The translations under genes were made by a program, and so were the position numbers. DNA of 31,865 bases, from contig CAXTSI010000034.1 in the NCBI GenBank assembly GCA_964246695.1, forward strand, positions 1 through 31,865. Reading direction: 5' to 3'. Shown piece after piece: positions 1 to 7,281 of this stretch. The first letter of the stretch is position 1; every line of letters begins with the position of its first letter. A model generated the notes under the pieces. It saw only the letters and a list, made by a program, of their open reading frames with translations. It was not told the origin of the DNA and did not search any database. The stretch comes from Stigonema sp964246695 (lineage in GTDB: Bacteria > Cyanobacteriota > Cyanobacteriia > Cyanobacteriales > Nostocaceae).

Positions 1-9
1 AGCGATTAA

Positions 10-282
10 TTAGGCAATGGGTATGTTCCAGGGCACTCCCCCCTGAACGGTTACACCAACTGTGGTTGTAGATGTGGAAAATTCTGATTTGTTAGTGCGA
101 ATAAGACGATAATACTCTCGAAGTTTGGGAAGGTCATCCTTGCTAAAAGGGATATAATCGGGATCAATTTCTTTACCACAGAATCGGGCAATATCGTAGG
201 CGATGCTACTGGGCATGGACTCAACAATTGCTATGGCATCTCTAGTTTGAGGATTGTCGATTTTGTAGAAAGTTTTAGACAT
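10..282 (-). CDS. Hypothetical protein, 90 aa
   Basis: Small soluble protein with no signal peptide or membrane segment. I do not recognise the family. The start is the ATG at 282 because an AGGAG lies 7 nt upstream; an in-frame TTG at 300 would put that ribosome binding site inside the gene. The N-terminal half is mixed charged/hydrophobic and looks helical, with one Cys (FCGKE). The C-terminal end is rich in Ser, Thr, Val and Gly and ends in a hydrophobic WNIPIA. It is divergent from the ParM-like gene across a 410-nt gap. The function is unknown; codon use and the ribosome binding site support a real gene. Confidence 0.6.
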   Translation of the reverse strand: MSKTFYKIDNPQTRDAIAIVESMPSSIAYDIARFCGKEIDPDYIPFSKDDLPKLREYYRLIRTNKSEFSTSTTTVGVTVQGGVPWNIPIA

Positions 283-692
283 GGGTTTTTCTCCTGCCAA
301 TCGTTTCAGCAGAATTCCGCGTCAAGCGGCTGTAAAAAAAAGACGGCGAGGTCAGAAAAAATAAAAATTCCTCGGTTCATGAGGGATTGAGGTTTTGAAT
401 TGGTTGATTAAAGTATTTTCAATTCAGATGATTCTCATATTAATGGCTGTAGAAACAAAAACTATCCCACAGTTGATTTTACTGCGGGTATTGCTATTAA
501 ATCTAAGCCACATAATTAATTGCCATGTGTTTGTTTAAGGGGAAAGGAGCATAGCTAGAGTGGTGGTTTATGTTATTGCAATATCTTAATAAAAACTAGG
601 GTTTTTGAAATTTGTATGAACTAACCCCCTCTCATTTACGTGTGGGTTAGATTGGTTGTTACAAAATCATTCGTTAATAAAAAATTTCATAT
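283..692. other. Divergent intergenic region, 410 bp
   Basis: AT-rich gap between two divergently transcribed genes, presumably holding both promoters. I see no convincing -35/-10 pair, no large hairpin and no ORF with a ribosome binding site. The DNA just before the ParM-like ATG is A/T-rich and has no Shine-Dalgarno sequence. Confidence 0.4.
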
Positions 693-1949
693 ATGGCTAA
701 AACTAACGATAAAGCTCAACCTAAGAAAATTGTTTTAACTTTAGACATGGGTGGAAGCAAGACTAAGGCGATTGTACAGGAATATCCGGAAGGGAAGCCG
801 CAAGTTTTGTTGATGGATTCTGAAGTTGCTGATGTGGCGAAGGCTTCGGTTGAGAATATACAACCAGAAGGGCTGCCTGAATCTCGTGCTTGGGTAGGTG
901 TACGCGGTGAATACTATGTACTGGGCGCACTTGCTCGGCATCAGTTTCGGGGAATATCGCAATTGAAGGAACTTAAGTACGAGCTGGCAGTACCCAAGGT
1001 ATGCGGGGCAATTTGGTTGGCGAAAGAGAAATTGGGACTGGGGAATAATGTTTCTGTTTATTTGAATATTTTGCTGCCACCAGGGGAGACTCAAGACAAG
1101 GCTCAATTGGAAAGTCGCTTAAAGGAGGTTTTTACAGGATTTGAAACTCCGGCGGGTAAGATGCGGGTGAAGATGGCTTACTACAACGTGGCATCTGAAG
1201 GAAGCGGTATATTCTTTTATCGCAGACGCACTTTGGGGGGTACTATACCTACTTCAATGTTTGTGATGGTGGGTTATCGTAACGCTAGCGTGTTTCTCGT
1301 TCGAGATGGTTTTCCCAATCGCGGGATTACTAGCGATTTGGGGATGTCTTGGCTTGTCAGCAATTTTGTTTCTAAAGTATCAGGACTTAGCCCCGATAAT
1401 ACTGATATTGTTGGCGCGATCGTTGAAGCCGGTGTAAATTGTGATGCTCAGGTGTTGCAAAAGCTTTCTCGCAAGCGTAATAGTAGCGAGATAAAGGCTG
1501 ATGGAGAGTCTATGTCTAAGGCTTTATTGCTTGCCAGGGATGAGTATTGGCGGGCAGCAGCACGGTGGTTGCGCTCTGTGATCGAAGATGATGTACGGGA
1601 ATTGGTATTTTGTGGTGGTACAGCCGATTATATTCGTTCCGAGGTTGATACTTACTTCCAGAAAGAGGATATTCCAGTATCTTGGCACGCCAATATTCCG
1701 ATTCCAGATATAGCTAGTAGTCTGGGCAACCGTATGGCAGATGTAGTTGCGTTACACGAGCATATGGTGTTGGAATTTGATAGAGCAACTGGTCATGAGC
1801 GATCGCAACCTTTGTTTGGTACTTCTACAGGTAAACCAACTGGCACTACTGATATTAAGGTGAATGCTAGTACTCCTGTCAAGAAGGTTCCTAATTATAC
1901 GCCTCGTGAAGTACCTAAAGAATTTTTAACTATGAGTGATAAGGTTTAG
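693..1949 (+). CDS. ParM/StbA-family actin-like ATPase, 418 aa
   Basis: Predicted actin-fold ATPase of the ParM/StbA group, a family that forms filaments moving plasmids or other DNA. Visible motifs are the phosphate-1 loop LDMGGSKTKAI (about residues 17-27), a second glycine-rich segment GITSDLGMS near residue 210, and the adenosine motif VFCGGTADYI near residue 305. The last 50 residues are low complexity (Thr, Lys, Pro) and probably disordered. Length is somewhat above the roughly 320-350 aa of plasmid ParM. No adaptor gene (ParR) is recognisable directly downstream, so a partition role is not shown by context; chromosomal relatives of unknown role are common in cyanobacteria. Start: first ATG, no Shine-Dalgarno. 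Confidence 0.8.
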   Translation: MAKTNDKAQPKKIVLTLDMGGSKTKAIVQEYPEGKPQVLLMDSEVADVAKASVENIQPEGLPESRAWVGVRGEYYVLGALARHQFRGISQLKELKYELAVPKVCGAIWLAKEKLGLGNNVSVYLNILLPPGETQDKAQLESRLKEVFTGFETPAGKMRVKMAYYNVASEGSGIFFYRRRTLGGTIPTSMFVMVGYRNASVFLVRDGFPNRGITSDLGMSWLVSNFVSKVSGLSPDNTDIVGAIVEAGVNCDAQVLQKLSRKRNSSEIKADGESMSKALLLARDEYWRAAARWLRSVIEDDVRELVFCGGTADYIRSEVDTYFQKEDIPVSWHANIPIPDIASSLGNRMADVVALHEHMVLEFDRATGHERSQPLFGTSTGKPTGTTDIKVNASTPVKKVPNYTPREVPKEFLTMSDKV

Positions 1950-2050
1950 GGCGTGTTTTCGCTCCCCCCTCTGCCCTAAAAAATAGGCGATCGCCTCTAT
2001 TCTTTTGTAGGACAAGAGGGAAACGAAAGGATAAATCCTTTCTATCGTTT

Positions 2051-2078
2051 TCATCCACCGCTTAAAAGACGGTGGCTC
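2051..2078. repeat. Hairpin resembling an IS200/IS605 right end
   Basis: TTCATCCACCG, a 9-nt loop, then CGGTGGCT. The stem is CCACCG/CGGTGG. The context (TTCATCC before the stem, GTGGCT after it) parallels the hairpin ending the IS200-type element at 31144-31180. It may be the terminal scar of a lost IS200/IS605 element, or a simple transcription-end hairpin for the ParM-like gene, although no T-run follows. Confidence 0.3.
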
Positions 2079-2405
2079 TCAACTTCTTGGATGTTTTAGT
2101 AGAAAAAACAGTGTCACGTTACTTTTTTTTGGTAAGTACGCACGAGTTGTTTTCCCCTTGCCTCCCATGAACTTAACAGGCAGTTTGTTTAATTGCATCA
2201 TTCTTGTTGACGCTTCCGGTGGTTGGCAACCATGCTAGGGTTTCAATTAGTAGTGTGCCACAAGATAATGAGTCTCAAGAGACTCGACAATGCCCTTGAG
2301 CTTGATGTTGAAATCGACTTTAATGTTCATAGTTAACTTTTATTAAAGTGATATTTAAGAGACTGTTTATATGAGTGAGAACTGAGCGATCGCTCTTGAA
2401 TCTGT

Positions 2406-2588
2406 CAGGACTTACGCTGTTAGACCTCTCAAACTCTCATTCCTCCGTGTCCTCCGTGTCGCGCCAGTTGCTACAACGGGGCGGCAGCTTTTCGGGGGAA
2501 GCTTAAGAGCGAAAACGTGCCTTGGGAAAATACGCAACGCACTGGCTTCTCTGCGGTTCGTTATTCGTGAAGGAGTGCGTAAGTCCTG
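2406..2588. repeat. 183-bp element bounded by 12-bp perfect inverted repeats
   Basis: CAGGACTTACGC at 2406-2417 and its exact reverse complement GCGTAAGTCCTG at 2577-2588 bound the segment. The interior carries two copies of TCCTCCGTGTC-like sequence and a stretch reading CTCTGCGGTTCG, typical of degenerate dispersed repeats in cyanobacteria. No transposase is encoded. The terminal sequence shares ACTTACGC with repeats at 5080, 15784 and 26403. Confidence 0.5.
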
Positions 2589-2592
2589 TCTG

Positions 2593-2634
2593 TTAAAAAA
2601 CAAACAGCCAGGATGTTACTCCCAACTGTTTGTT
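2593..2634 (-). terminator. Intrinsic terminator for the 106-aa gene
   Basis: Read on the minus strand, the stem AACAAACAG/CTGTTTGTT (9 bp, 18-nt loop) is followed at once by a T-run (TTTTTTAAC). It begins 6 nt past the stop codon of the gene at 2640-2960. Confidence 0.75.
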
Positions 2635-2639
2635 ATTTG

Positions 2640-2960
2640 TTAGAAAGGTTGTTCTACTAGTTCGGCTTCGTCATATTGCTTTTGCCACTGTTCTCGACGT
2701 TGCCAAGATTTCTTGTTATGTAGCAAAAGTTCTTCCATTCCTAAGTTGAATTTTTCTTTGGCGAAAGTTAGAAGTTGTTCGAGGTTATATCGTTTATCTT
2801 CTGCCTTGCCGAAAGTGAGTTCAAACTGGATTTTAAAAGCTTCCTTATCGAATGCTTTGCCTAACATTCGTTTTGATTTGAGATAGTGGATATCTTTAAT
2901 GCTGTAGAAGACTGCATTATATTTTCGCTCATAAAAAGCATCAATTTGATATTCACCCAT
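2640..2960 (-). CDS. Hypothetical protein, 106 aa
   Basis: Soluble, strongly charged protein rich in Lys, Glu and aromatic residues, with long helix-forming stretches in the second half (NLEQLLTFAKEKFNLG, then a KSWQRREQWQKQYDEAE segment). No signal peptide or known motif. An intrinsic terminator directly downstream supports expression. The ATG at 2960 is the first in-frame start; no Shine-Dalgarno precedes it. Family not recognised. Confidence 0.55.
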   Translation of the reverse strand: MGEYQIDAFYERKYNAVFYSIKDIHYLKSKRMLGKAFDKEAFKIQFELTFGKAEDKRYNLEQLLTFAKEKFNLGMEELLLHNKKSWQRREQWQKQYDEAELVEQPF

Positions 2961-3322
2961 TAAGGGGTAAAAGTAGCGAGCGTAACATGAGCCGCCACGT
3001 AATGTCTGAAAGCCTTGCTCCTAAAGGGTTACAAAAATAAAATTGCTCTACGATCTGAAAATCGCCGAAAAACCTTATTTTTACTGTGCCAATTGAAGTC
3101 TAAGTTATTTAATACAGCATTTGGTAACGTAGCAACAAGGGTTTCAGGCTGCAAAATTTAGTGAGGTTTAAATGGTACAGCTTTAGTCTTATTCATTGTG
3201 TTCCTCTGTTCAGTACGATTGGTTTCTAAATCCTTAGTTTTGGCGCTGGAGGGAACCCTATGGTGAGCGCTGCGGCAGCAACGCACACTCTCTGTTCAGG
3301 CTGCTCTAGTGTCCCAACGCGC
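2961..3322. other. Gap with a duplicated leader copy
   Basis: About 360 bp without a substantial gene. The only structured part is the leader copy at 3158-3230, described separately. The rest is ordinary AT-rich DNA until 3240, where base composition rises toward the GC-rich gene at 3323. Confidence 0.5.
3158..3230 (-). promoter_or_regulatory. Orphan copy of the RidA-gene leader and start
   Basis: On the minus strand CGTACTGAACAGAGGAACAC is followed by AATGAATAAG, nearly the same as the 5' leader of the RidA-family gene at 6243 (28 of 32 positions by my count, including the ribosome binding site, the ATG and the next two codons). Here the ATG at 3196 opens only a 12-codon frame (MNKTKAVPFKPH). 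It looks like the 5' stump of a lost gene or a copied translation-initiation region. Confidence 0.6.
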
Positions 3323-4894
3323 CTAAAGGACGCAGCGAGCGCCGTCTGCGGGGATTTTGAGACCGATGAGGTAGTCGGCGACGATGTCGTTGACACACGC
3401 ATTGCCGGCGGTGAGGGCTACACCGTGCTGTTCGCCCTCGACGGTCAGCAGGCTCGCGCCGAGTGTCTTGGCGAGGCTGATGCCGCCCTCGTGCGGGGTG
3501 GCCGGATCGCGAGTGACCGACACGACCAAGGTTTTAGGGAGTCCTTTGATGTTCTGGGCGTAGGGGTAGCCGAGGGTGGGTTTCACGCGCCAATGCTCAC
3601 AGAGGTCGCGGGCATTGACGGGTCGGCCGGTGTCTAGGAAGGGCGCAACCTTGAAAATGTCGCGCGTCATCGCGCTCTCCTGCTCGGGCGTGTGGCGTTC
3701 CTCGTCGAGGCAGTTAATGGTCACCAGGGACTCGTAGTTATTGCCGTAGCTACCGTCGGCATTGCGCTGGCTGAGGATGTCGCGCAAGAACAGCAGGGTT
3801 TTACCACTTCCGGCCTTGAGTTCGGTGATGGCTAGAATCACCGCAGGCCAGGCCTTCTCGTTGTAAAGCCCAGTGGTCACGCCGTCAATTACGGCGGTGT
3901 AAGTGACCTTGCGTCCGTCTGCGGTAATGATCGGTTTATCAATCAGTGGCCGCACGATCTGCTGGAAGGCGGCGCTAGCTTGCTTGGGATCGGTGCCGAG
4001 CGGACAAGTCGGGGTTTTAGCGCAGAAAGCCGCCATGTTGTCGAAGGCACGCTGGAAACCCGCGAACTGGAAGAGCCGACGCTCGGTGGTGCCGGTGGTG
4101 GGGTCGATCGCGGCGTCGAGCACCATAGCCCGCACGTTCTGCGGGAATGTTTCGGCGTAGATCGCGCCGAGCCGGGTACCGTAGCTGGCGCCGAAAAAGG
4201 AGAGCTTGTCATCGCCGAGCACCGCGCGGAGTACGTCCATGTCACGGGCGACATCGCGCGTGCCGACGTGAGCCAGCACGTCCTCACCGCCGGAACGCTC
4301 GGCGCATTTTTGGTACAACTGACGGGTCTCGTGGTCGGTGTAGTCCTTGCCCCCGGAGTTGATCGAGTTGACCAACTTGTCGGCCTCTCGTTCGGCATCG
4401 GTGAAGCAGTCTAGGGCTGGTGTCGAGGCCGCAACCCCGCGTGGGTCGAACCCGATCAGGTCAAACTGCTTGGTGATCGGACTGTCGGCCAATTTTTCTG
4501 CCACCGTGGTCGCGTAGCTCATCCCGGACATGCCGGGGCCGCCTGGGTTGAGCAGCAGGGAGCCGATTCGTTTGCTCGGCTTGCCCTTTGCCGGTACGCG
4601 CAGCAGTGCAATCTGCGCGGTTCGCCCGCCGGGGTTCTGGTAGTCGAGCGGCACCTCAAGCCGGGCGCATTTGAAGGTGTCGTTGGCGAAGTCCTTAGCG
4701 TCGTCATCCGTGGTGGCGTAGCCCTCGCACGAGCCGAAGGTCAGCTTCTGGTCGTAGAAGCGTTTCAGATCCGCAGGGATCTTTCCTCCTGGCTCTGACG
4801 GGTGCCCGAATGTGGGCTGGCCGCAGGCACTAAGAACCAGTATCATCGCCCCAATCATTAGCGAGCTTCGGACGTGGGGCTTGTGAGCAAGCAT
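3323..4894 (-). CDS. TAP/Hip1-like secreted serine peptidase lipoprotein, 523 aa
   Basis: Alpha/beta-hydrolase of the tripeptidyl-aminopeptidase-like family, which includes mycobacterial CaeA/Hip1 and Streptomyces SlpD/SlpE/Tap exported peptidases. From the start used here: lipoprotein signal with lipobox LSAC (Cys about 24), oxyanion region NPGGPG near 117, nucleophile in FFGASYG (Ser about 237), acid in VTRDP (Asp about 463), His in GEQHG (about 490), and a C-terminal TAP-like domain. The start chosen is the ATG at 4894, preceded by GAGGAG and 4 nt; the length then matches the roughly 520 aa of the family. In-frame ATGs at 4981 and 4987 (554 aa) also have a GGAG upstream, but the extra residues precede a complete signal peptide. 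The gene is markedly GC-rich with G/C third positions, unlike its neighbours, which suggests transfer from an actinobacterium. Likely cell-envelope located. Confidence 0.85.
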   Translation of the reverse strand: MLAHKPHVRSSLMIGAMILVLSACGQPTFGHPSEPGGKIPADLKRFYDQKLTFGSCEGYATTDDDAKDFANDTFKCARLEVPLDYQNPGGRTAQIALLRVPAKGKPSKRIGSLLLNPGGPGMSGMSYATTVAEKLADSPITKQFDLIGFDPRGVAASTPALDCFTDAEREADKLVNSINSGGKDYTDHETRQLYQKCAERSGGEDVLAHVGTRDVARDMDVLRAVLGDDKLSFFGASYGTRLGAIYAETFPQNVRAMVLDAAIDPTTGTTERRLFQFAGFQRAFDNMAAFCAKTPTCPLGTDPKQASAAFQQIVRPLIDKPIITADGRKVTYTAVIDGVTTGLYNEKAWPAVILAITELKAGSGKTLLFLRDILSQRNADGSYGNNYESLVTINCLDEERHTPEQESAMTRDIFKVAPFLDTGRPVNARDLCEHWRVKPTLGYPYAQNIKGLPKTLVVSVTRDPATPHEGGISLAKTLGASLLTVEGEQHGVALTAGNACVNDIVADYLIGLKIPADGARCVL

Positions 4895-5030
4895 GGTTCT
4901 CCTCTTAGCGGGAACGGTTGGCTCTGAGCCGTGCGTGGATAGGCCACGATCTCGCTTGTGGTTAGAAGAAATGTGAGACATGGGCATAAACTCCTTCGAG
5001 CTAGTTGTTGATGGGTTCAGGTATTAACGG
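4895..5030 (-). promoter_or_regulatory. Leader shared with the CocE-like gene
   Basis: The minus-strand DNA from about 5020 to the start codon resembles the DNA before the gene at 9087. The 165 nt from ATG 4981 through the lipobox align without gaps to those from ATG 9174, with about three quarters identity. Over codons 12-21 of this stretch the two copies differ mostly at first and second codon positions while third positions match, which argues that this part is not translated. Both copies end in a strong AGGAG. Confidence 0.6.
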
Positions 5031-5046
5031 GGTCATCGATGACCCC
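5029..5046. promoter_or_regulatory. 18-bp perfect palindrome, possible operator
   Basis: GGGGTCATCGATGACCCC is a perfect palindrome about 50 nt upstream of the ATG at 4981, in the leader of the TAP-like gene. Position and symmetry suit a dimeric repressor site or an mRNA hairpin. No T-run follows, so a terminator is less likely. Confidence 0.35.
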
Positions 5047-5340
5047 ACCAAAGCGCAGACTGTAAATTAGTTTGTTAGAACTTACGCATTGACGGAAATA
5101 GAGTGGTGTGAGGCGTTACGCTTCCTCGATTAGTTCGACGTATGTTGATTTGTTTGACGCGATCACTTCGCTGGCTTCACATCCAGCCCCGTCCAATGAG
5201 CGGCAAAAGCCCACATATCCGCCGTTTCCTCAATGATCTTCGCTAGTTTCATCATTGTTCTCTGACATCTGAATCTCTCCTCTGTTCAAAGCAACAAAGT
5301 GGTGTGAGTTGTTATGCTGTTGCCCCTCACTGGTTTACTT
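5047..5340. other. Gap with small degenerate ORF and leader-like site
   Basis: On the minus strand AACAGAGGAGAGATTCAG precedes an ATG at 5268 that opens only 12 codons. An overlapping frame from ATG 5255 to 5163 encodes 30 aa (MMKLAKIIEETADMWAFAAH...). One may be the frameshifted continuation of the other, so this could be a decayed small gene. The stretch is bracketed by direct repeats AGTGGTGTGAG at 5102-5112 and 5298-5308. Family not recognised. Confidence 0.3.
5080..5093. repeat. Dispersed motif ACTTACGCATTGAC, copy 1
   Basis: Exact match to the copy at 15784-15797 and one mismatch from 17194-17207. Probably an insertion-sequence or miniature-element end. Confidence 0.45.
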
Positions 5341-5731
5341 CTAGGGACTGGTAAACGGCTTACATTGAATCGCCTTCACATTTCGCAGATAGTCCAACTG
5401 TGGCTCGAAGTCAGTCGGACAGAAGACATAAACATTGTCCTGTGACCGCACCAAAGATGCCATCGACGAGCGCCCCTCTTGGATTGCCTAACCTCACACC
5501 TGCGGCTCCTAAAAAGCCATTGTCTTGAAGGATGCGCTGTAACAATTGCACGTTTCTGCCGCGATCGCCTTGGCGTAAGGTAGGTAAGGTTAAATCAGTG
5601 TAGGCAGTGGCGATCAGAATGGGGGAGGTTTGTTGTGGAGGAATGCTGTGTGCGATCGCGGGATGAGTGAATGAACCTCCGAGCAATCCTGTAGCGATCG
5701 TTATTAATCTGAAAATGGTTTGAAGTTTCAT
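5341..5731 (-). pseudogene. Truncated secreted peptidoglycan-binding protein
   Basis: Paralogue of the intact gene at 10254-10742. Signal peptide at the N-terminus, then the shared block ATAYT(D/N)(L/I)TLPTLR(Q/R)GDRGR and a PG_binding_1 repeat up to DGIFGAVT. The frame then leaves the family after VDGIFGAVT and stops at 5411 (106 aa in all). The downstream DNA stays open in another frame, reading DNVYVFCPTDFEPQLDYLRN and ending at 5341, so the tail was joined by a frameshift or deletion. The start at 5731 has an excellent AGGAGG 6 nt upstream, so a short secreted product could still be made. Peptidoglycan binding is unlikely because half the repeat is missing. Confidence 0.65.
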
Positions 5732-5841
5732 GATTGTCCTCCTGATGGATCAGTTCTAGTTAGCATCAATTTCGTGTCGGAGTTATTACTCCATCTGCTT
5801 GCTCCGATCGGTGTAGAGCAGCGCTGTCGCTGATGCGAAAC

Positions 5842-6243
5842 TCACGGAACAATTGCAGTAACGCGGATTTCAATCCGCATCGTTGGCAGCCCAAGAGCCG
5901 CGACACCTAGCTCTGTCCAAATTGGGGCATGGTTGGGCATGTAATGACGAAATAGCCTTACCATCACATCGTTAACCTCTGGAGGAAACCCGCCAACATG
6001 GTAAGAATTGATGTGGACAACATGCTCCCAGGCAGCACCAGCAGTCGCCAGGGTTCGCTCTACGTTCCGAAACGCCTGAGCAATTTCATCCGCGAGCGAT
6101 TCGGGAATTTGCAGATTGTCATCCACCCCGCCTTGACCTGATGTCTCCACTCGATTGCCAATTTTTACCGCTTGCGAGTAATGCAATTCATTTAGCATAT
6201 ATTCGCCATAACCGGGAGTAACAAAAAACTTGGGCTTATTCAT
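5842..6243 (-). CDS. RidA/YjgF/Rid family protein, 133 aa
   Basis: Small cytosolic protein of the RidA superfamily, whose founding members hydrolyse reactive enamine/imine intermediates. Family features are YSQAVKIGNRVETSGQGG near the N-terminus, the helix DEIAQAFRNVERTLATAGA, and the C-terminal MRIEIRVTAIVP strand. The Arg usually found just before the conserved GV segment (A-R-S in archetypal RidA) is not evident; APIWTELGVAAL takes its place, so it may belong to a divergent Rid subgroup without deaminase activity. The start is the ATG at 6243 with AAGGA upstream. The open frame extends to 6345 but those residues are not family-like. Its leader has an orphan copy at 3196. Confidence 0.8.
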   Translation of the reverse strand: MNKPKFFVTPGYGEYMLNELHYSQAVKIGNRVETSGQGGVDDNLQIPESLADEIAQAFRNVERTLATAGAAWEHVVHINSYHVGGFPPEVNDVMVRLFRHYMPNHAPIWTELGVAALGLPTMRIEIRVTAIVP

Positions 6244-6349
6244 GGTGTTCCTTAGTTCAGTACGTTTGACTATATCTCGCGTTGCTGAGACAGTTTGCCA
6301 ACTCCAACTTGAGTGTAATGAGTTCCAACACTCAACTTCTTCCAAATTC

Positions 6350-6724
6350 TTATTCAGAATTCACTTGCCATGTAATCACAATGAGTTCTACAAACGGTAA
6401 GACAACTATTAGCCGCGAAAACGCTCCTAAAATGGCTTCCATCGTCCAGTTCTGACTCTGAGGCTCCCAGATCATCCCAACAATGTTCACTCCAATCACC
6501 AACCAGGGTAGAATTACCGCTGAATTCCGTCTGCGATAGAAGCGGATCGTCCTCTCGCGCCAAAATGGGAAGGTGCTGAGGAGACAAAAAATGTAGGAGG
6601 TTCCTGCACTGATGAACAAGCTTCTTTGAAGACCCGAAGGCAGGTTTGGGTATCCAAGTGCGATCGCACTCAGGCAAACTCCGAGCGCGAGGTACAGGAA
6701 AGTAAACAAGGTAAATCGTTTCAT
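6350..6724 (-). CDS. Small integral membrane protein, 124 aa
   Basis: About four hydrophobic segments: FTLFTFLYLALGVCLSAIAL near the start, then SLFISAGTSYIFCLLSTF, AVILPWLVIGVNIVGMIW and LIVVLPFVELIVITW, with a basic cytoplasmic loop (RERTIRFYRRRN) between the second and third. The start is the ATG at 6724 with CGGAG 8 nt upstream. It lies 20 nt downstream of the 112-aa gene, so they are probably co-transcribed. No family recognised; role unknown. Confidence 0.65.
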   Translation of the reverse strand: MKRFTLFTFLYLALGVCLSAIALGYPNLPSGLQRSLFISAGTSYIFCLLSTFPFWRERTIRFYRRRNSAVILPWLVIGVNIVGMIWEPQSQNWTMEAILGAFSRLIVVLPFVELIVITWQVNSE

Positions 6725-6744
6725 TATTTCTTCTCCGGTGAAGC

Positions 6745-7083
6745 TTATTCTCTGTACCACACACGCACACATTGAAAGCAATTGACTGTAACGCCCTGGC
6801 TGATCATCACTGGGTAGACCCCATTACTGACTGTCACGCCGTAGACACCATCACTTGTGCTTTTCAAGCTATCTGGTAAAACAACGGTTTCAACATTGAT
6901 CACCTGTATCGTTGTATTTTCAATCCACTGATTGACCTCACTCACAACCTCAGAGAAGGATTCATAATCGGAAGCTCCGCCGAAGGGTCCCCGTTCAGTA
7001 ATCCGAGGCGCAAAATCTTTGCACTGAATCATTTGATTTACCACCTTAAAACTGTAGAGTTGACCATCAATTAAAGGAACCAT
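6745..7083 (-). CDS. Hypothetical protein, 112 aa
   Basis: Soluble protein without signal peptide, mostly beta-rich by appearance, with a Val-rich stretch VYGVTVSNGVYPVMISQGVT near the C-terminus and three Cys. Begins at ATG 7083. No Shine-Dalgarno, but the upstream CCATCAACAAATCAGATCAC partly resembles the leader of the TAP-like gene (CCATCAACAACTAGC). Likely one transcript with the membrane protein 20 nt downstream. Family not recognised. Confidence 0.55.
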   Translation of the reverse strand: MVPLIDGQLYSFKVVNQMIQCKDFAPRITERGPFGGASDYESFSEVVSEVNQWIENTTIQVINVETVVLPDSLKSTSDGVYGVTVSNGVYPVMISQGVTVNCFQCVRVWYRE

Positions 7084-7134
7084 CGTGATCTGATTTGTTG
7101 ATGGATTGATTTACTGTGATTCCACGATCAACAA

Positions 7135-7213
7135 TCAACTCACTTTATATCCGCCATCGATCGCTAAGGGTTGTCCCGTAATATAGCTGTCGGATATACG
7201 TTGTAGCGAACAT
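7135..7213 (-). pseudogene. 3' remnant of a short-chain dehydrogenase (SDR)
   Basis: One minus-strand frame reads ISDSYITGQPLAIDGGYKVS then stop at 7135, which is the canonical C-terminus of classical SDR oxidoreductases (YITGQ-L-(V/I)DGG). Just upstream is AGGAACACCATG at 7211-7222, a leader shared with the RidA gene, but its ATG is in a different frame (MFATTYIRQLYYG...). So the start region and last 20-odd codons of the gene survive, joined by a large internal deletion. Confidence 0.65.
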
Positions 7214-7281
7214 GGTGTTCCTACTCGTGAACCTATTGGCGCTGGGTCGTGCGTACAGCACGACCCAGCATAGGATGTGGG

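Larger units (their letters stand above)
1950..2592. other. Gene-poor, repeat-rich gap
   Basis: No convincing gene. Contents in order: a HIP1 site, an 8-bp-stem hairpin at 2025-2042 (GAAAGGAT/ATCCTTTC), a hairpin at 2055-2075, then 300 bp with only very short open frames. On the minus strand a 27-codon frame starting MNIKVDFNIK near 2330 and a 40-codon frame starting MMQLNKLPVK near 2200 are open, but neither has a good ribosome binding site. The gap ends in the inverted-repeat element at 2406-2588. Confidence 0.5.

Noticed and set aside
2412..2603. 63-aa minus-strand frame
   Set aside because: It coincides with the inverted-repeat element at 2406-2588 and has repeat-derived composition.
693..2960. 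Plasmid partition locus (parM with parR and centromere repeats)
   Set aside because: No ParR-like gene and no iterated centromere repeats next to the ParM-like gene; surrounding genes look chromosomal.
3260..4414. Several plus-strand frames across the TAP-like gene
   Set aside because: Antisense shadows of a GC-rich gene with complete catalytic motifs.
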